Source: Bacteroidota bacterium
GTDB lineage: Bacteria; Bacteroidota; Bacteroidia; Bacteroidales; Prolixibacteraceae
Length of the DNA: 53,606 nt
Assembly: GCA_029265715.1 (NCBI GenBank)
Contig: JAJUGZ010000019.1
Coordinates: 1-53,606, forward strand
Reading direction: 5' to 3'
Part shown: piece after piece, positions 17,439 through 27,135 of the stretch
Layout: each line of letters starts with the position of its first letter
Numbering within the stretch: the stretch's first letter is position 1
Position numbers and translations under genes: made by a program
The notes under the pieces: model-generated
Told to the model about the DNA's origin: nothing
What the model saw: the letters and a program-made list of their open reading frames with translations, nothing else
Databases searched by the model: none

Positions 17439-18977
17439 ATGTTAATAAAAACTTTTGCCAGCGCCGTTCACGGTATCGATGCAACCACAATTACCATTGA
17501 AACGGAAATTTCTCAAGGCATCAAATTTTTTCTGGTCGGACTTCCGGATGCGGCAGTCAAGGAAAGCCAGCAGCGTATTGAATCGGCCCTGCGACTGAAC
17601 GACTATAAGATTCCACGCCGGAAAGTTGTGATCAATATGGCTCCGGCCGATGTCCGGAAAGAGGGGTCGGCCTACGATTTGCCGCTGGCAATTGGCATAT
17701 TGGCCGCCTCTGATCAAATAGAAAAGGAGCGTGTCGGCAATTTTTTGATGATGGGAGAACTTTCGCTTGACGGAACGCTTCAACCCATAAAGGGCGCATT
17801 ACCAATTGCGATTAAAGCCCGTCAGGAAGGATTTGAAGGGTTTATTCTGCCCAAACAAAATGCACGGGAAGCGGCAGTAGTTGATACATTGAAGGTTTAT
17901 GGCGTGGATAGCCTGAAAGAGGTCATTGATTTCTTTAACGGGAAAGCCGATTTGGAACAGACGGTGGTGAATACGAGGGAAGAGTTCTTTTCCAAAATCA
18001 ATCAATACGACGTTGACTTTTCCGATGTCAAAGGTCAGGAAAATGTGAAACGGGCTTTGGAAATTGCTGCCGCTGGCGGGCACAACATCATCATGATCGG
18101 TCCTCCCGGATCGGGGAAAACCATGCTGGCCAAGCGCATCCCGACGATACTTCCTCCGTTCACCTTACGCGAAGCACTTGAAACGACCAAAATTCATTCG
18201 GTTGCCGGGAAGATTGACCGGGAGACCTCGCTGATGACCCAACGTCCGTTCCGGGCGCCGCATCACACCATTTCGGATGTCGCTTTAGTCGGTGGAGGGG
18301 CTTTCCCTCAGCCCGGAGAAATCTCACTGGCCCACAATGGGGTATTATTTCTTGACGAACTTCCGGAGTTTAAACGACAGGTGCTTGAGGTGATGCGCCA
18401 GCCGCTCGAAGATCGCCGGATTACCATCTCGCGGGCCAAATTCTCGGTTGAATACCCGGCCAGCCTGATGTTGGTAACCTCGATGAACCCCTGTCCGTGC
18501 GGATACTATAATCATCCCTCTAAAGAGTGTGTTTGTGCTCCCGGCATGGTGCAAAAATATCTGAATAAAATCTCCGGGCCGCTGCTCGACCGCATTGACA
18601 TTCATCTGGAAGTTGTGCCGGTTCCGTTTCGCAAGCTTTCGGAAACCCAGGAAACAGAACCTAGTAGCGCCATTCGCGACCGGGTAATCCGGGCCCGCGA
18701 AATTCAATCGGAGCGTTTTGCCCATACCGACGGGGTTTTTTGCAATGCCCAGATGTCGTCGAAAATGATTCGTCAGTATGTGGAGCTTGATGAAACCTGT
18801 ACCTCATTGCTAAAAACAGCTATGGAAAAACTGGGTTTGTCGGCTCGAGCTTACGATCGCATATTGAGGGTTGCCCGAACGATTGCCGATCTGGAGGAAA
18901 GTCCGACTGTCGAGAGTCATCATTTGTCAGAAGCTATTCAGTACCGAAGCCTTGACCGCGAAAGCTGGGGCGGATGA
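17439..18977 (+). CDS. comM: YifB/ComM family Mg chelatase-like AAA ATPase
   Basis: A 512-residue cytoplasmic AAA+ protein. The N-terminal ChlI-like domain (about 20-140: FFLVGLPDAAVKESQQRI, NMAPADVRKEGSAYDLP) precedes the ATPase core. Walker A is GPPGSGKT at 221-228, Walker B is LFLDELPEF near 305, and the sensor segment includes TSMNPCPCGYYNHPSKEC with its Cys cluster. The C-terminal domain (LSARAYDRILRVARTIADLE) is diagnostic. In competent bacteria ComM is a helicase that drives branch migration during natural transformation, but the family is widespread in species not known to be competent. Isolated by a terminator upstream; the downstream gap is rich in hairpins. Confidence 0.93.
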   Translation: MLIKTFASAVHGIDATTITIETEISQGIKFFLVGLPDAAVKESQQRIESALRLNDYKIPRRKVVINMAPADVRKEGSAYDLPLAIGILAASDQIEKERVGNFLMMGELSLDGTLQPIKGALPIAIKARQEGFEGFILPKQNAREAAVVDTLKVYGVDSLKEVIDFFNGKADLEQTVVNTREEFFSKINQYDVDFSDVKGQENVKRALEIAAAGGHNIIMIGPPGSGKTMLAKRIPTILPPFTLREALETTKIHSVAGKIDRETSLMTQRPFRAPHHTISDVALVGGGAFPQPGEISLAHNGVLFLDELPEFKRQVLEVMRQPLEDRRITISRAKFSVEYPASLMLVTSMNPCPCGYYNHPSKECVCAPGMVQKYLNKISGPLLDRIDIHLEVVPVPFRKLSETQETEPSSAIRDRVIRAREIQSERFAHTDGVFCNAQMSSKMIRQYVELDETCTSLLKTAMEKLGLSARAYDRILRVARTIADLEESPTVESHHLSEAIQYRSLDRESWGG

Positions 18978-19004
18978 CAGAATGGGGATTGAATGATTGA
19001 ATGA

Positions 19005-19071
19005 AATAGCCATAAGAGCCATAGCTTATGCCAACCGGAAATGTACAAATGGCTATTCCATTCGTTGGAAT
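19005..19071. repeat. cluster of small inverted repeats downstream of comM
   Basis: AATAGCCAT (19005) and ATGGCTATT (19049) are exact reverse complements. They enclose CATAAG/CTTATG (19011/19025) and are followed by ATTCCA/TGGAAT (19055/19066). A direct repeat of ATTGAATG lies just upstream (about 18988-19003). No open frame of note lies here; it may be the comM 3' end structure or a decayed repeat element. Confidence 0.4.
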
Positions 19072-19141
19072 TCAGATTGAAAAGCGAGCACTGTTACGAA
19101 AGTTTTACGAACCTGCTTTGAAAATTTATACGAAAATAACT

Positions 19142-19177
19142 AAAAAGGAGAGCTGAACAGATCAACTCTCCTTTTTT
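19142..19177 (-). terminator. terminator of the tRNA gene (usable in both directions)
   Basis: AAAAAGGAGAG / CTCTCCTTTTT flanks a 13-base loop. On the minus strand it begins 3 bases after the tRNA 3' end and finishes in a T-run; on the plus strand it also ends in six Ts and could stop comM transcription. Confidence 0.85.
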
Positions 19178-19179
19178 AG

Positions 19180-19252
<73 letters not shown>

Positions 19253-19424
19253 GTATATTTTTATCTTTTTTAATGTCTGTAGAACGATTAAGCGGGTGCA
19301 AATATAGAGCCTTTTTTTAAGAATGCAAACCAGGCGCTGATTTTTTTATAAAAAAACATTGCTCGTGGTACGTTAAAAAGTATTAACGAGAACCATTGGG
19401 AATAGGCATTTCTTTAAATCTTTT

Positions 19425-19432
19425 TAATTTTG
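19425..19432 (+). promoter_or_regulatory. -7-like element upstream of the M23 peptidase
   Basis: TAATTTTG matches TAnnTTTG and ends 19 bases before the peptidase start. A TTG at 19396 is a poor -33 candidate because the spacing (26 bases) is too long. Confidence 0.35.
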
Positions 19433-19451
19433 TTGCTCGCAAATTCTGGAA

Positions 19452-20315
19452 ATGGAGAAAGCAAAAAAGAAACCGAAATTAATCCATCGGCTAAAAGATA
19501 AATACCGGTTGATCATTTATAATGATTCGACGATCCAAACGGTTTGGAGTATCCGGCTAAATCAGCTAACTGTTTTTATTTACGGGGGTCTTGGTGCGAT
19601 ATTTTTGATTTTGGTTACAACAATTATAATTGCTTATACACCATTGCGGGAATATATCCCGGGTTATCCCAATGCTGAGGTGCGGAACCGGATTATTTCG
19701 AATTACATGTTGGTCGATTCTCTTTCGCGGGAAATACAGATCCGGGATGAATACTTCAACAAGATAAAAACGCTGATTGAGGGCGATGTCCCGCAGGACA
19801 ATGCCGAAACACTGGATACCATCCGGATGATATCAAATGTTGATTTCAAGGAATACAATCACGACTCGGTTTTCATGGATAAACTGCTGGATGAAGAATT
19901 GGGCTTGTCGAAAGGCAAAGGCGGGGCGAAAGCCCAAAGTCTTGCCAATCTCCACTTTTTTACGCCGCTTCGTGGGATGATCTCTAATAAATACGATTCA
20001 AAAACCGATCATTTAGGTATCGATATCGTAGGGCCTCCGAATTCAAGGATTTCTGCAGTTTTGGATGGGACAGTGGTTTTTGCCGGCTGGACTATGGATA
20101 CGGGAAATTGTTTGATCATTCAGCACGGGAATAATTTGGTTTCGCAGTATAAACACAATGCCGAGCTCCTGAAAAGTATGGGCGATAAAGTGAAAGCCGG
20201 CGAGGCTATTGCAATAATGGGAAACAGTGGCGAACAATCGACTGGCCCCCATCTGCATTTCGAATTGTGGCATAATGGTGTTGCTCTCGATCCCGAAATG
20301 TATATTGACTTTTAA
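19452..20315 (+). CDS. M23 family (LytM-like) peptidoglycan metallopeptidase, membrane-anchored
   Basis: A 287-residue zinc endopeptidase-like protein. A basic cytoplasmic tail leads into one transmembrane helix (about 40-62), then a short helical periplasmic linker, then the LytM domain (about 168-285). The family residues are intact: His187 and Asp191 in HLGID, His235 in YKHN, and His267/His269 in GPHLHFE. It should therefore be an active hydrolase cutting peptidoglycan cross-bridges or stem peptides, not a degenerate EnvC/NlpD-type activator. First gene of a plus-strand run with dxr, rseP and tatA; dxr follows after 87 bases. Confidence 0.92.
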   Translation: MEKAKKKPKLIHRLKDKYRLIIYNDSTIQTVWSIRLNQLTVFIYGGLGAIFLILVTTIIIAYTPLREYIPGYPNAEVRNRIISNYMLVDSLSREIQIRDEYFNKIKTLIEGDVPQDNAETLDTIRMISNVDFKEYNHDSVFMDKLLDEELGLSKGKGGAKAQSLANLHFFTPLRGMISNKYDSKTDHLGIDIVGPPNSRISAVLDGTVVFAGWTMDTGNCLIIQHGNNLVSQYKHNAELLKSMGDKVKAGEAIAIMGNSGEQSTGPHLHFELWHNGVALDPEMYIDF

Positions 20316-20402
20316 TCTGATCTGTGAAACGAACATGTTGTCGGCAATGCAAACACCAACATGTGAGTTCCTTCAGATAATTGAAAAACAAATTGTTTAT
20401 TA

Positions 20403-21578
20403 ATGAAAAAAAGAATTGCCGTTCTGGGTTCAACCGGATCAATAGGCACCCAGACGCTTGAGGTGATTGCCAAAAACCCGGATCGCTTTGAGGTCGAGGT
20501 CCTGACTGCCAATAACAATATCGACTTGCTGGTACAACAGACGAAGCAATTTCATCCCAATGTAATTGTCATCGGAAATACCTGCCGGTACGACGACCTG
20601 AAAGATCAGCTCAAAGATGAGCCGGTTAAGATTTATGCCGGGGAAGAGGCGCTTGCCCAGGTTGTACAGATGAGCAGCATCGATGTTGTCCTGACGGCAA
20701 TGGTGGGCTATTCCGGATTAATTCCGACCTACAATGCGATTAAAGCCGGGAAAAATATCGCCCTGGCAAATAAGGAAACATTGGTGGTTGCCGGAGAAAT
20801 TATCACTCAGTTAGCCATCGAAAATCGGGTTAGTATTTATCCGGTCGACTCGGAGCACTCGGCCATCTTTCAGTGTTTGGTCGGCGAATATGAGAATGAA
20901 ATCGAAAAAATTTATCTGACTGCTTCAGGTGGGCCGTTTCGTGGATATTCGCTCGAACAATTGGAAGCAGTTACTTGTGCTGACGCGTTGAAACACCCGA
21001 ACTGGGATATGGGCGCCAAAATTACCATCGACTCGGCTAGTTTGATAAACAAGGGTTTTGAAGTGATCGAGGCAAAATGGTTGTTTGGGCTGACTCCTGA
21101 TCAAATTGATGTGGTCGTTCATCCACAGAGCATTGTCCATTCGATCGTTCAGTTCCGCGATGGTTCGATGAAAGCACAAATGGGTCTGCCAGATATGAAA
21201 TTGCCAATTCAATACGCATTAAGTTTCCCGGAACGATTGCCTTCCGATTTCCGGAGGTTTAATTTCCTGGATTATCCAAAACTTACGTTCGAACAGCCAA
21301 ATACAAAAATTTTTCGTAACCTTGCACTCGCCTTCGAGGCGTTGAATCAAGGCGGGAATATGCCATGTATCCTGAATGCTGCCAACGAAGTTGTTGTGCA
21401 GGCTTTTCTGAAAGATAAAATCAAGTTTTTGCAAATGCCCGAAATTATAGAAGAGTGTATGCAGAAGGCCAGTTTTATTCAAAAGCCGGGTATTGAAGAT
21501 TACATGCAAACCGATAAAGAAGTTCGTTTGTTAACTACATCAATTATTAAAAGGCGTGCCAATGTTTCGGCACACTAA
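20403..21578 (+). CDS. dxr: 1-deoxy-D-xylulose 5-phosphate reductoisomerase
   Basis: Second step of the MEP isoprenoid pathway: NADPH-dependent conversion of DXP to MEP in the cytoplasm. The 391 residues have the NADPH motif GSTGSIG (9-15), the substrate/metal segment PVDSEHSAIFQC with metal-binding Asp and Glu, the LTASGGPF loop, and NKGFEVIEAKWLF, including the third acidic ligand. The C-terminal helical domain is complete (LNAANEVVVQAFL). Length and motifs are normal. The next gene, rseP, starts 15 bases after its stop, so the two are co-transcribed. Confidence 0.97.
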   Translation: MKKRIAVLGSTGSIGTQTLEVIAKNPDRFEVEVLTANNNIDLLVQQTKQFHPNVIVIGNTCRYDDLKDQLKDEPVKIYAGEEALAQVVQMSSIDVVLTAMVGYSGLIPTYNAIKAGKNIALANKETLVVAGEIITQLAIENRVSIYPVDSEHSAIFQCLVGEYENEIEKIYLTASGGPFRGYSLEQLEAVTCADALKHPNWDMGAKITIDSASLINKGFEVIEAKWLFGLTPDQIDVVVHPQSIVHSIVQFRDGSMKAQMGLPDMKLPIQYALSFPERLPSDFRRFNFLDYPKLTFEQPNTKIFRNLALAFEALNQGGNMPCILNAANEVVVQAFLKDKIKFLQMPEIIEECMQKASFIQKPGIEDYMQTDKEVRLLTTSIIKRRANVSAH

Positions 21579-21593
21579 CAAGAACGTTAATTC

Positions 21594-22925
21594 ATGGAAA
21601 TAGTACTGATAAAAGCAGCTCAGCTGATTGTGAGTCTCTCACTTCTGGTAATTATTCACGAATTTGGGCATTTCATGTTTGCCCGGATGTTTAAAACGAG
21701 GGTTGAAAAATTTTATCTTTTTTTCGATCCTTGGTTTGCCCTTTTTAAAACAAAAAAAGGCGAAACAGAATACGGGATAGGTTGGCTCCCGCTGGGCGGG
21801 TATGTTAAAATATCCGGAATGATCGACGAATCGATGGATAAAGAACAACTGAAACAACCAGCCCAACCGTATGAATTCAGGGCAAAAAAAACATGGCAAC
21901 GGCTGCTGATCATGGTGGGCGGCGTACTGATGAATTTTATCCTGGCTTTTGTCATTTACATCGGGGTATTGTATGCCTGGGGCGAGCAATATTTGCCAAC
22001 TGCCAATGCCAAGTATGGAATTGTTGTCGACGAAGTTGGCGAGAAAGTGGGGTTTCAGAATGGCGATAAAATTCTTTCAGTTGATAATCTGCCGGTAGAA
22101 AATTTCTCGAAAGTGATTCCAACCGTTATCCTCGATAAAGCCAAAACCGTTCAGGTTGAGCGGAACGGTGAAACTGTTGATGTTGAAATCTCTGATGAAG
22201 ACCTGGCTTTGCTGATAAAAAGCAAAGGGGTTATTTCGCCAAGGATTCCGTTCGGGTTTAAAATCGCCGGATTTTCTAAAGAGTCGGTTGGGAAAGCGGC
22301 CGGGTTGTTGCTTGGCGACCAGATTGTGGGAATTGACGGGCAAAAGTTCGAGTTCTTCGATCAGTTCAGAAAAGCAATGACCGATAATATTGGAAAGAAC
22401 ATCAAACTGAATATCCTTCGTGGCGTCGACACCCTTTCGTTTGCCATGGTAATTCCTGAAAATGGGTTGATTGGGGTGCAGCGCGATACCAAAGATGAAG
22501 CTCAGGTGTTTGAGCTGCGGACCATCGAGTATGGATTTTTTGAATCGATACCGGCAGGGGTAAAACGTGGATTTTCTGCCATTAATGACTATCTGAAACA
22601 GTTTAAACTGATATTCTCTCCGAAAACCAAAGCTTACGAAAGCCTTGGAGGGTTTATTGCGATTGGGAATATTTTCCCGGGAATGTGGGATTGGGGCGCA
22701 TTCTGGAGCATGACTGCATTCTTGTCAATAATCCTCGGGGTCATGAACCTGCTCCCGATACCGGCGCTTGATGGCGGACATGTTATGTTTTTGCTTTTTG
22801 AGATGATTACCGGGCGAAAACCAGGCGATAAATTCCTGGAATATGCCCAGATTGCCGGGATGATTGTTCTGCTTTCGCTGGTATTATATGCAAACGCAAA
22901 TGATATTATTAAACTTTTCACCTGA
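21594..22925 (+). CDS. rseP: RIP site-2 zinc metalloprotease RseP
   Basis: Inner-membrane intramembrane protease of 443 residues that typically cleaves anti-sigma factors and leftover signal peptides. The zinc motif is HEFGH at 22-26 in the first helix. A PDZ region follows the second helix (about 130-300), and the third metal ligand lies in [12 protein letters not shown] near residue 390. It ends in a hydrophobic helix. Two ECF/anti-sigma systems are encoded in this window; whether RseP acts on their FecR or membrane partners is speculation. Co-transcribed with dxr. Confidence 0.95.
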   Translation: MEIVLIKAAQLIVSLSLLVIIHEFGHFMFARMFKTRVEKFYLFFDPWFALFKTKKGETEYGIGWLPLGGYVKISGMIDESMDKEQLKQPAQPYEFRAKKTWQRLLIMVGGVLMNFILAFVIYIGVLYAWGEQYLPTANAKYGIVVDEVGEKVGFQNGDKILSVDNLPVENFSKVIPTVILDKAKTVQVERNGETVDVEISDEDLALLIKSKGVISPRIPFGFKIAGFSKESVGKAAGLLLGDQIVGIDGQKFEFFDQFRKAMTDNIGKNIKLNILRGVDTLSFAMVIPENGLIGVQRDTKDEAQVFELRTIEYGFFESIPAGVKRGFSAINDYLKQFKLIFSPKTKAYESLGGFIAIGNIFPGMWDWGAFWSMTAFLSIILGVMNLLPIPALDGGHVMFLLFEMITGRKPGDKFLEYAQIAGMIVLLSLVLYANANDIIKLFT

Positions 22926-22948
22926 TAATCAGAAGTGATTTATTTTTC

Positions 22949-22956
22949 TATTTTTG
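22949..22956 (+). promoter_or_regulatory. -7-like element upstream of tatA
   Basis: TATTTTTG matches TAnnTTTG and ends 25 bases before the tatA start, in the 56-base rseP-tatA gap. No convincing -33 element is seen. Confidence 0.35.
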
Positions 22957-22981
22957 TAGAAACCATTTAAACGTAATCGCT

Positions 22982-23182
22982 ATGAACTTATTTGTAATCG
23001 CTGGAATGCTGGGGCCTAATGAAATCATCATCATACTTGTTGTAGTATTGTTGCTGTTTGGAGGTAGGAAAATTCCTGAATTAATGAAGGGACTGGGGCA
23101 AGGGATGAAAGAATTTAAAAAAGCCAGCCAGGCTGATGATCAGCCGGATAATGAAAAACCTGCAGGGAAAATTGAAAAGTAA
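22982..23182 (+). CDS. tatA: twin-arginine translocase subunit TatA/TatE
   Basis: A 66-residue Tat pore-forming subunit. It has a short N-terminal transmembrane helix (about 9-27), the [22 protein letters not shown] amphipathic helix with the conserved Phe-Gly hinge, and a charged tail rich in Asp, Glu and Lys. Tat exports folded proteins with an RR signal; one probable client in this window is the dipeptide epimerase at 38184-39326. No tatC is present here, so the receptor gene lies elsewhere. A terminator follows directly. Confidence 0.95.
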   Translation: MNLFVIAGMLGPNEIIIILVVVLLLFGGRKIPELMKGLGQGMKEFKKASQADDQPDNEKPAGKIEK

Positions 23183-23209
23183 TTTCAAAAAAATCATTTA
23201 TATGAAAAG

Positions 23210-23232
23210 TCCCGCTCATGGCGGGATTTTTT
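23210..23232 (+). terminator. intrinsic terminator after tatA
   Basis: TCCCGC / GCGGGA with a 5-base loop, followed by six Ts. It lies 27 bases after the tatA stop. Confidence 0.88.
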
Positions 23233-23318
23233 ATTGGCTGATACGGTCAATGAAGGGCTATCTCAGAATTATTAACTTGGTAAGATTTTTGTTGAGAAGA
23301 TTCTGTCTTGAAAAACAA

Positions 23319-24353
23319 ATGGTTATGAAACGACAAAACATTTTAATCGCAATTATTTTATTGTTTCTGGCATCGGCTTGTTCAAATCCCGGAGGTACGA
23401 TGAAGAGTGTCACCGGGAAAATAGGCGAAGTTGTTGTCTTAATCCCGAAAGAAACATGGAAAGGGAATGTTGGCGACAGCATCCGGAAGGTCCTGGCCCA
23501 GCCTCAATTATCACTTCCCCAGGAAGAGCCTATTTTTAAGCTGATTGATGTTCCGCCAATTGCATTTACAGATATTTTTAAATCGAGCCGGAACATTTTG
23601 TCGGTAAAGATTTCACCAACATTAGCCGAATCCGGGGTGGAGTTCACCAAAGATTCATGGGCCAGCCCGCAGTATATCGTTAATATTAAGGCAAAATCGG
23701 AGGATGAGTTCTACCGTTTATTTAGGTCGAACTCTGACAAGATTATTGGCTATTTCATGCAGGCAGAGCGCGACCGGCTCAAATCAAACTACGCGAAATA
23801 CTACGATAAGGCCATTTACAACACGTTGTTGAAGAGTTTTAACCTGGATCTTCGGGTGCCGCCTGGCTTTAACATTAACAAAAAAGACTCGTCGTTTCTA
23901 TGGACAAGTTATGAAACTCCGGAGATAAGCCAGGGGTTAATCATCTTCACCTATAAATACACATCGGATAGTACCTTTACGAAGAATTATTTGCAGAACA
24001 AGGTCGATTCAATCTTAAATAAAAGAATACCCGGGCCAACAAAAGGCAGTTATATGGCCCTTGAGCGTCAAGTCGATCCTGTTTTTAATGTATTTAAATA
24101 TCAGCAGAATTATACTGCGGATATGCGTGGTTTGTGGCGGGTACAGAATGATTTTATGGGCGGGCCGTACATTAATTTCACAACACTGGATGCCAAATAC
24201 AACCGGATTGTTTCGATTTTCGGATATGTATATGCGCCGCGGTTCGACAAACTGAACTATCTGAGACAGGTTGAAGCAATGATATATACATTGCAGTTTC
24301 CGCATCAGAAGGAAAATGATAAAATCAATATGCAGATTGAAATGGGGAACTAG
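23319..24353 (+). CDS. DUF4837 family lipoprotein
   Basis: A bacteroidal protein of unknown function. The frame is open from 23136, but the upstream part crosses the tatA terminator. I start at the ATG at 23319, though the ATG at 23325 is equally good. It is a lipoprotein: hydrophobic helix, then lipobox ASAC (Cys19 from the second ATG). The mature part is a mixed alpha/beta domain with conserved stretches such as GEVVVLIPKETW, LRVPPGFNINKKDSSFLW and GLWRVQNDFMGGPYINF. It is predicted to sit in the envelope. No catalytic motif is recognised. The family is often found near rseP and Tat genes, as here. Confidence 0.85.
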   Translation: MVMKRQNILIAIILLFLASACSNPGGTMKSVTGKIGEVVVLIPKETWKGNVGDSIRKVLAQPQLSLPQEEPIFKLIDVPPIAFTDIFKSSRNILSVKISPTLAESGVEFTKDSWASPQYIVNIKAKSEDEFYRLFRSNSDKIIGYFMQAERDRLKSNYAKYYDKAIYNTLLKSFNLDLRVPPGFNINKKDSSFLWTSYETPEISQGLIIFTYKYTSDSTFTKNYLQNKVDSILNKRIPGPTKGSYMALERQVDPVFNVFKYQQNYTADMRGLWRVQNDFMGGPYINFTTLDAKYNRIVSIFGYVYAPRFDKLNYLRQVEAMIYTLQFPHQKENDKINMQIEMGN

Positions 24354-24372
24354 TTTTTTATAGGTTCGGCTG

Positions 24373-24423
24373 AAACGCGAAAATCCCCAAAGGACAGAAT
24401 GTCCTTTGGGGATTTTCGCGTTT
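24373..24423. terminator. bidirectional terminator, 23-bp perfect inverted repeat
   Basis: A 23-base arm (24373-24395) is exactly complementary to 24401-24423 around a 5-base AGAAT loop. It sits between two convergent genes (DUF4837 and the PBP). The arms start with AAA and end with TTT, so either strand gives a hairpin with a short T end. Confidence 0.85.
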
Positions 24424-24437
24424 AGGGTATCTTTCTG

Positions 24438-26783
24438 TTAGAAAAAATCTTCAAATTCGGTTGGTTTTTGCTGACGCTCCGATTCATCGTTGCAGTTGAG
24501 ATTGATGTTGAAATTTGCCGGACGTTCGAATTGGGCTTCCTCGCTGTATGGAAGTGTTTTGTCGGCATAAACTTTTTTCATAAACCGTCCCCAGACGGGC
24601 AAGGCCATATTGGCTCCCTGGCCGGTACTTAAATCAGCAAAGTGGATGCTTCGAAGTTCGGCACCCGTCCAAACACCGTTAACCAGTTGCGGGGTATATC
24701 CGATAAACCAACCATCTGAATGGTTCTGGGTTGTACCTGTTTTCCCGGCAATCGGGCCTCTGAACCCGCCGTAGATCTGGTGCCAGCGCAGACGTCCTCC
24801 CGAACCTTCATCAATAACTCCCTGCATTAGGTTTACCATCAGATAAGCGGTTTGTTCGTCGATCGCATCGTGCTTTTCCGGCCTGAATTGCGCCAGCACA
24901 TTGCCGTGCCGATCCTCAATCCGTGTAACAAAGATGGGCTGTGTATATACTCCTTTGTTGGCAAAGGTTCCATAGGCGCCAACCATTTCGTAGAGGGTAA
25001 TGTCGGAGGTTCCCAAAAACATGGAGGGGACCGGATCAATCGGGCTGTAAACGCCCATTTTCTCCATCACATTTACTACAGCTTGCGGATTGAATTGTTT
25101 CATGATCCAGGCCGAAATCTGGTTAACCGAGTTGGCCAAACCCCATTTTAGTGTAACCATCTTGTTGTCGTAATCGGTAGGAGAGGAATTTTTGGCTTCC
25201 CAGATTTTCCCGTCAGGAAGAATAAACTGTTGTTTTACATTCGGAACCTTGGTGCAGGGAGAAAACCCGTTTTGCATGGCCAGTGTATACAGGAATGGTT
25301 TGACTGTTGATCCAACCTGCCGTTTGCCGCCTTTTACCATGTCGTACATAAAATGACGGTAGTCGGGGCCTCCAACATAGGCTTTTACATAGCCGGTGGC
25401 CAACTCCATCGACATGAATGACGAGCGGAAATAGCTGAGATAATATTTGATCGAATCAGATGGGGTCATGGTTGTGTCGCGGTCTCCTTTCCACGAAAAG
25501 ACCGACATCTCGACCGGAGTGTTAAATATCTTTTGAATTTCGTCCCACGATTTTCCTTCGTGTTTCAGTTTCCAGTATCGCTTGCTTTGTTTAATTGACC
25601 GGTCCATCAGGTCGGAAATTGCTTCAGGGGTCATGTCGTTGCTGAATGGCGGATTTTTTAGTTTTTTCAAGCGGCGCGTAAAGGCCGGTTGAAGCTCAAA
25701 TTTCAGATGTTCGATAACGGCTTCTTCGGCATAACGCTGCATGCGCGAGTCGATGGTTGTGTAAATCCGGAGCCCGTCTTTATATAGATCGTAAGGAGAA
25801 CCATCGGGTTTCAGGTTTTTTTTGCACCACCCGTAAAGAGGGTTGGTTTCCCATTCGGTCGAGTCTTCTTTGTACTTCTGGTACTGCCAGTCAGGGTAGT
25901 CTGCTTTGTCGGGTTTCCCGGAGTTTAGAGTGAGACGCAGGTATTCCCGGAAATAAGGGGCCAGGCCGGTTTTGAAATCTTCTTTCTGATAATCCAGCCC
26001 AAGCGGAAGGGCACTGGCGTAATTGTATTCGTTCCTGGTGATATATCCGTATTTTTCCATCTGCGACAAGACCACATTCCGGCGTTGCAGGGTTAGTTCC
26101 GGGCGGCGGATTGGATTATAAAGCGATGAGTTTTTTGCCATCCCGACCAGCATGGCAACCTGTTCAAGCCTGAGCGAGTCCGGAGTTGTATTAAAATAGA
26201 TGTGTGCTGCCGATTTAATGCCGACAGCCAGGTTTAGGAAGTCGTACTTATTTAAATACATGGTGAGGATTTCTTCCTTGGTGTACTGACGTTCGAGCTT
26301 TACGGCGATGACCCATTCTTTGAATTTTCTGAGTATAAGTTGAACCGGATTGTGAAGGTCTGCGCGCGGGAATAACATTTTAGCCAGCTGCTGACTGATG
26401 GTGCTACCGCCGCCCGATCCGGTGTCGGCTGTTACAAGTCCGAAGAATACGCGAAACAATCCGCGGAAGTCGATGCCGGAATGCTTGTAAAAGCGGACAT
26501 CCTCTGTGGCAATAAGGGCTTTGAGTAATTCGGGGCTAAATTCTTCGTAGGTTACAAAGCTCCGGTTCTCGCGGAAGTATTTGCCCAATAATACATTGTC
26601 AGACGAGATGACTTCGGATGCCAGGAGGGTCTCCGGGTTTTCGAGCTCTTCGAAACTGGGCATTTCTCCGAATCCGCCTTTGGCGATAATGATAAATAAC
26701 AAGAAAATTCCCAGGGCTCCGGCAATGTAAATTCCCCAGAATATCCGGATATATCTTCGGTAAGATGAGTTTTCGTTTTCCAT
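24438..26783 (-). CDS. class A penicillin-binding protein (PBP1A-type)
   Basis: Bifunctional peptidoglycan synthase of 781 residues: glycosyltransferase (GT51) plus transpeptidase. A cytoplasmic tail and one transmembrane helix (about 11-31) precede the GT51 domain, with its catalytic Glu in ATEDVRFYKHSGID and the GGSTISQQLAKMLF motif. The transpeptidase domain has the active Ser in GSTVKPFLY, the second motif SVNQ, and the third motif KTGTT. The C-terminus is an acidic, low-complexity tail. All catalytic motifs are intact. Monocistronic, converging on the DUF4837 gene and divergent from topA. Confidence 0.95.
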   Translation of the reverse strand: MENENSSYRRYIRIFWGIYIAGALGIFLLFIIIAKGGFGEMPSFEELENPETLLASEVISSDNVLLGKYFRENRSFVTYEEFSPELLKALIATEDVRFYKHSGIDFRGLFRVFFGLVTADTGSGGGSTISQQLAKMLFPRADLHNPVQLILRKFKEWVIAVKLERQYTKEEILTMYLNKYDFLNLAVGIKSAAHIYFNTTPDSLRLEQVAMLVGMAKNSSLYNPIRRPELTLQRRNVVLSQMEKYGYITRNEYNYASALPLGLDYQKEDFKTGLAPYFREYLRLTLNSGKPDKADYPDWQYQKYKEDSTEWETNPLYGWCKKNLKPDGSPYDLYKDGLRIYTTIDSRMQRYAEEAVIEHLKFELQPAFTRRLKKLKNPPFSNDMTPEAISDLMDRSIKQSKRYWKLKHEGKSWDEIQKIFNTPVEMSVFSWKGDRDTTMTPSDSIKYYLSYFRSSFMSMELATGYVKAYVGGPDYRHFMYDMVKGGKRQVGSTVKPFLYTLAMQNGFSPCTKVPNVKQQFILPDGKIWEAKNSSPTDYDNKMVTLKWGLANSVNQISAWIMKQFNPQAVVNVMEKMGVYSPIDPVPSMFLGTSDITLYEMVGAYGTFANKGVYTQPIFVTRIEDRHGNVLAQFRPEKHDAIDEQTAYLMVNLMQGVIDEGSGGRLRWHQIYGGFRGPIAGKTGTTQNHSDGWFIGYTPQLVNGVWTGAELRSIHFADLSTGQGANMALPVWGRFMKKVYADKTLPYSEEAQFERPANFNINLNCNDESERQQKPTEFEDFF

Positions 26784-27135
26784 TCAGGTTCTTTTCAAAA
26801 ATTACGGGCAAAGATAACTATTCGATTTTTAAAACAGATGGTGTGTAAGATAACGGAAGCAGTTCCCGGAAATTTTCTTTTCACTGTTTTTTAGGGGGGA
26901 TTTTTTTCAAGAGTGGGATGCGAAAATTTCTGACCTTCAGGAGTGGTTTATTGGGGCGTGTGCCTAGACTTTGTTGCTCCTCAAAATAACGAATCGGAAC
27001 ATTTTTAGTCAATAAAAGAATCATTTCCAAACGGATGGAGGGAGAAATAATCTGTTCAAAAATTTGAACTTAGCATTTCAAATGCTTTATTTTGCACAAT
27101 TTTTAAAATTCCGCACAGGAAAACAAGAGTAGTTT
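26784..27135. promoter_or_regulatory. 352-base divergent promoter region, PBP / topA
   Basis: No gene is seen. The minus strand has TATCTTTG (26809-26816), a TAnnTTTG match 26 bases upstream of the PBP start. On the topA side two palindromes stand close together: GTTCAAA-AA-TTTGAAC (27054-27069) and AGCATTT-C-AAATGCT (27072-27086), the second ending 49 bases before topA. Either may be an operator; nothing identifies the protein that would bind. Confidence 0.4.

Noticed and set aside
23136-23318. Upstream extension of the DUF4837 protein
   Set aside because: It overlaps tatA and its terminator, and would destroy the lipoprotein signal.
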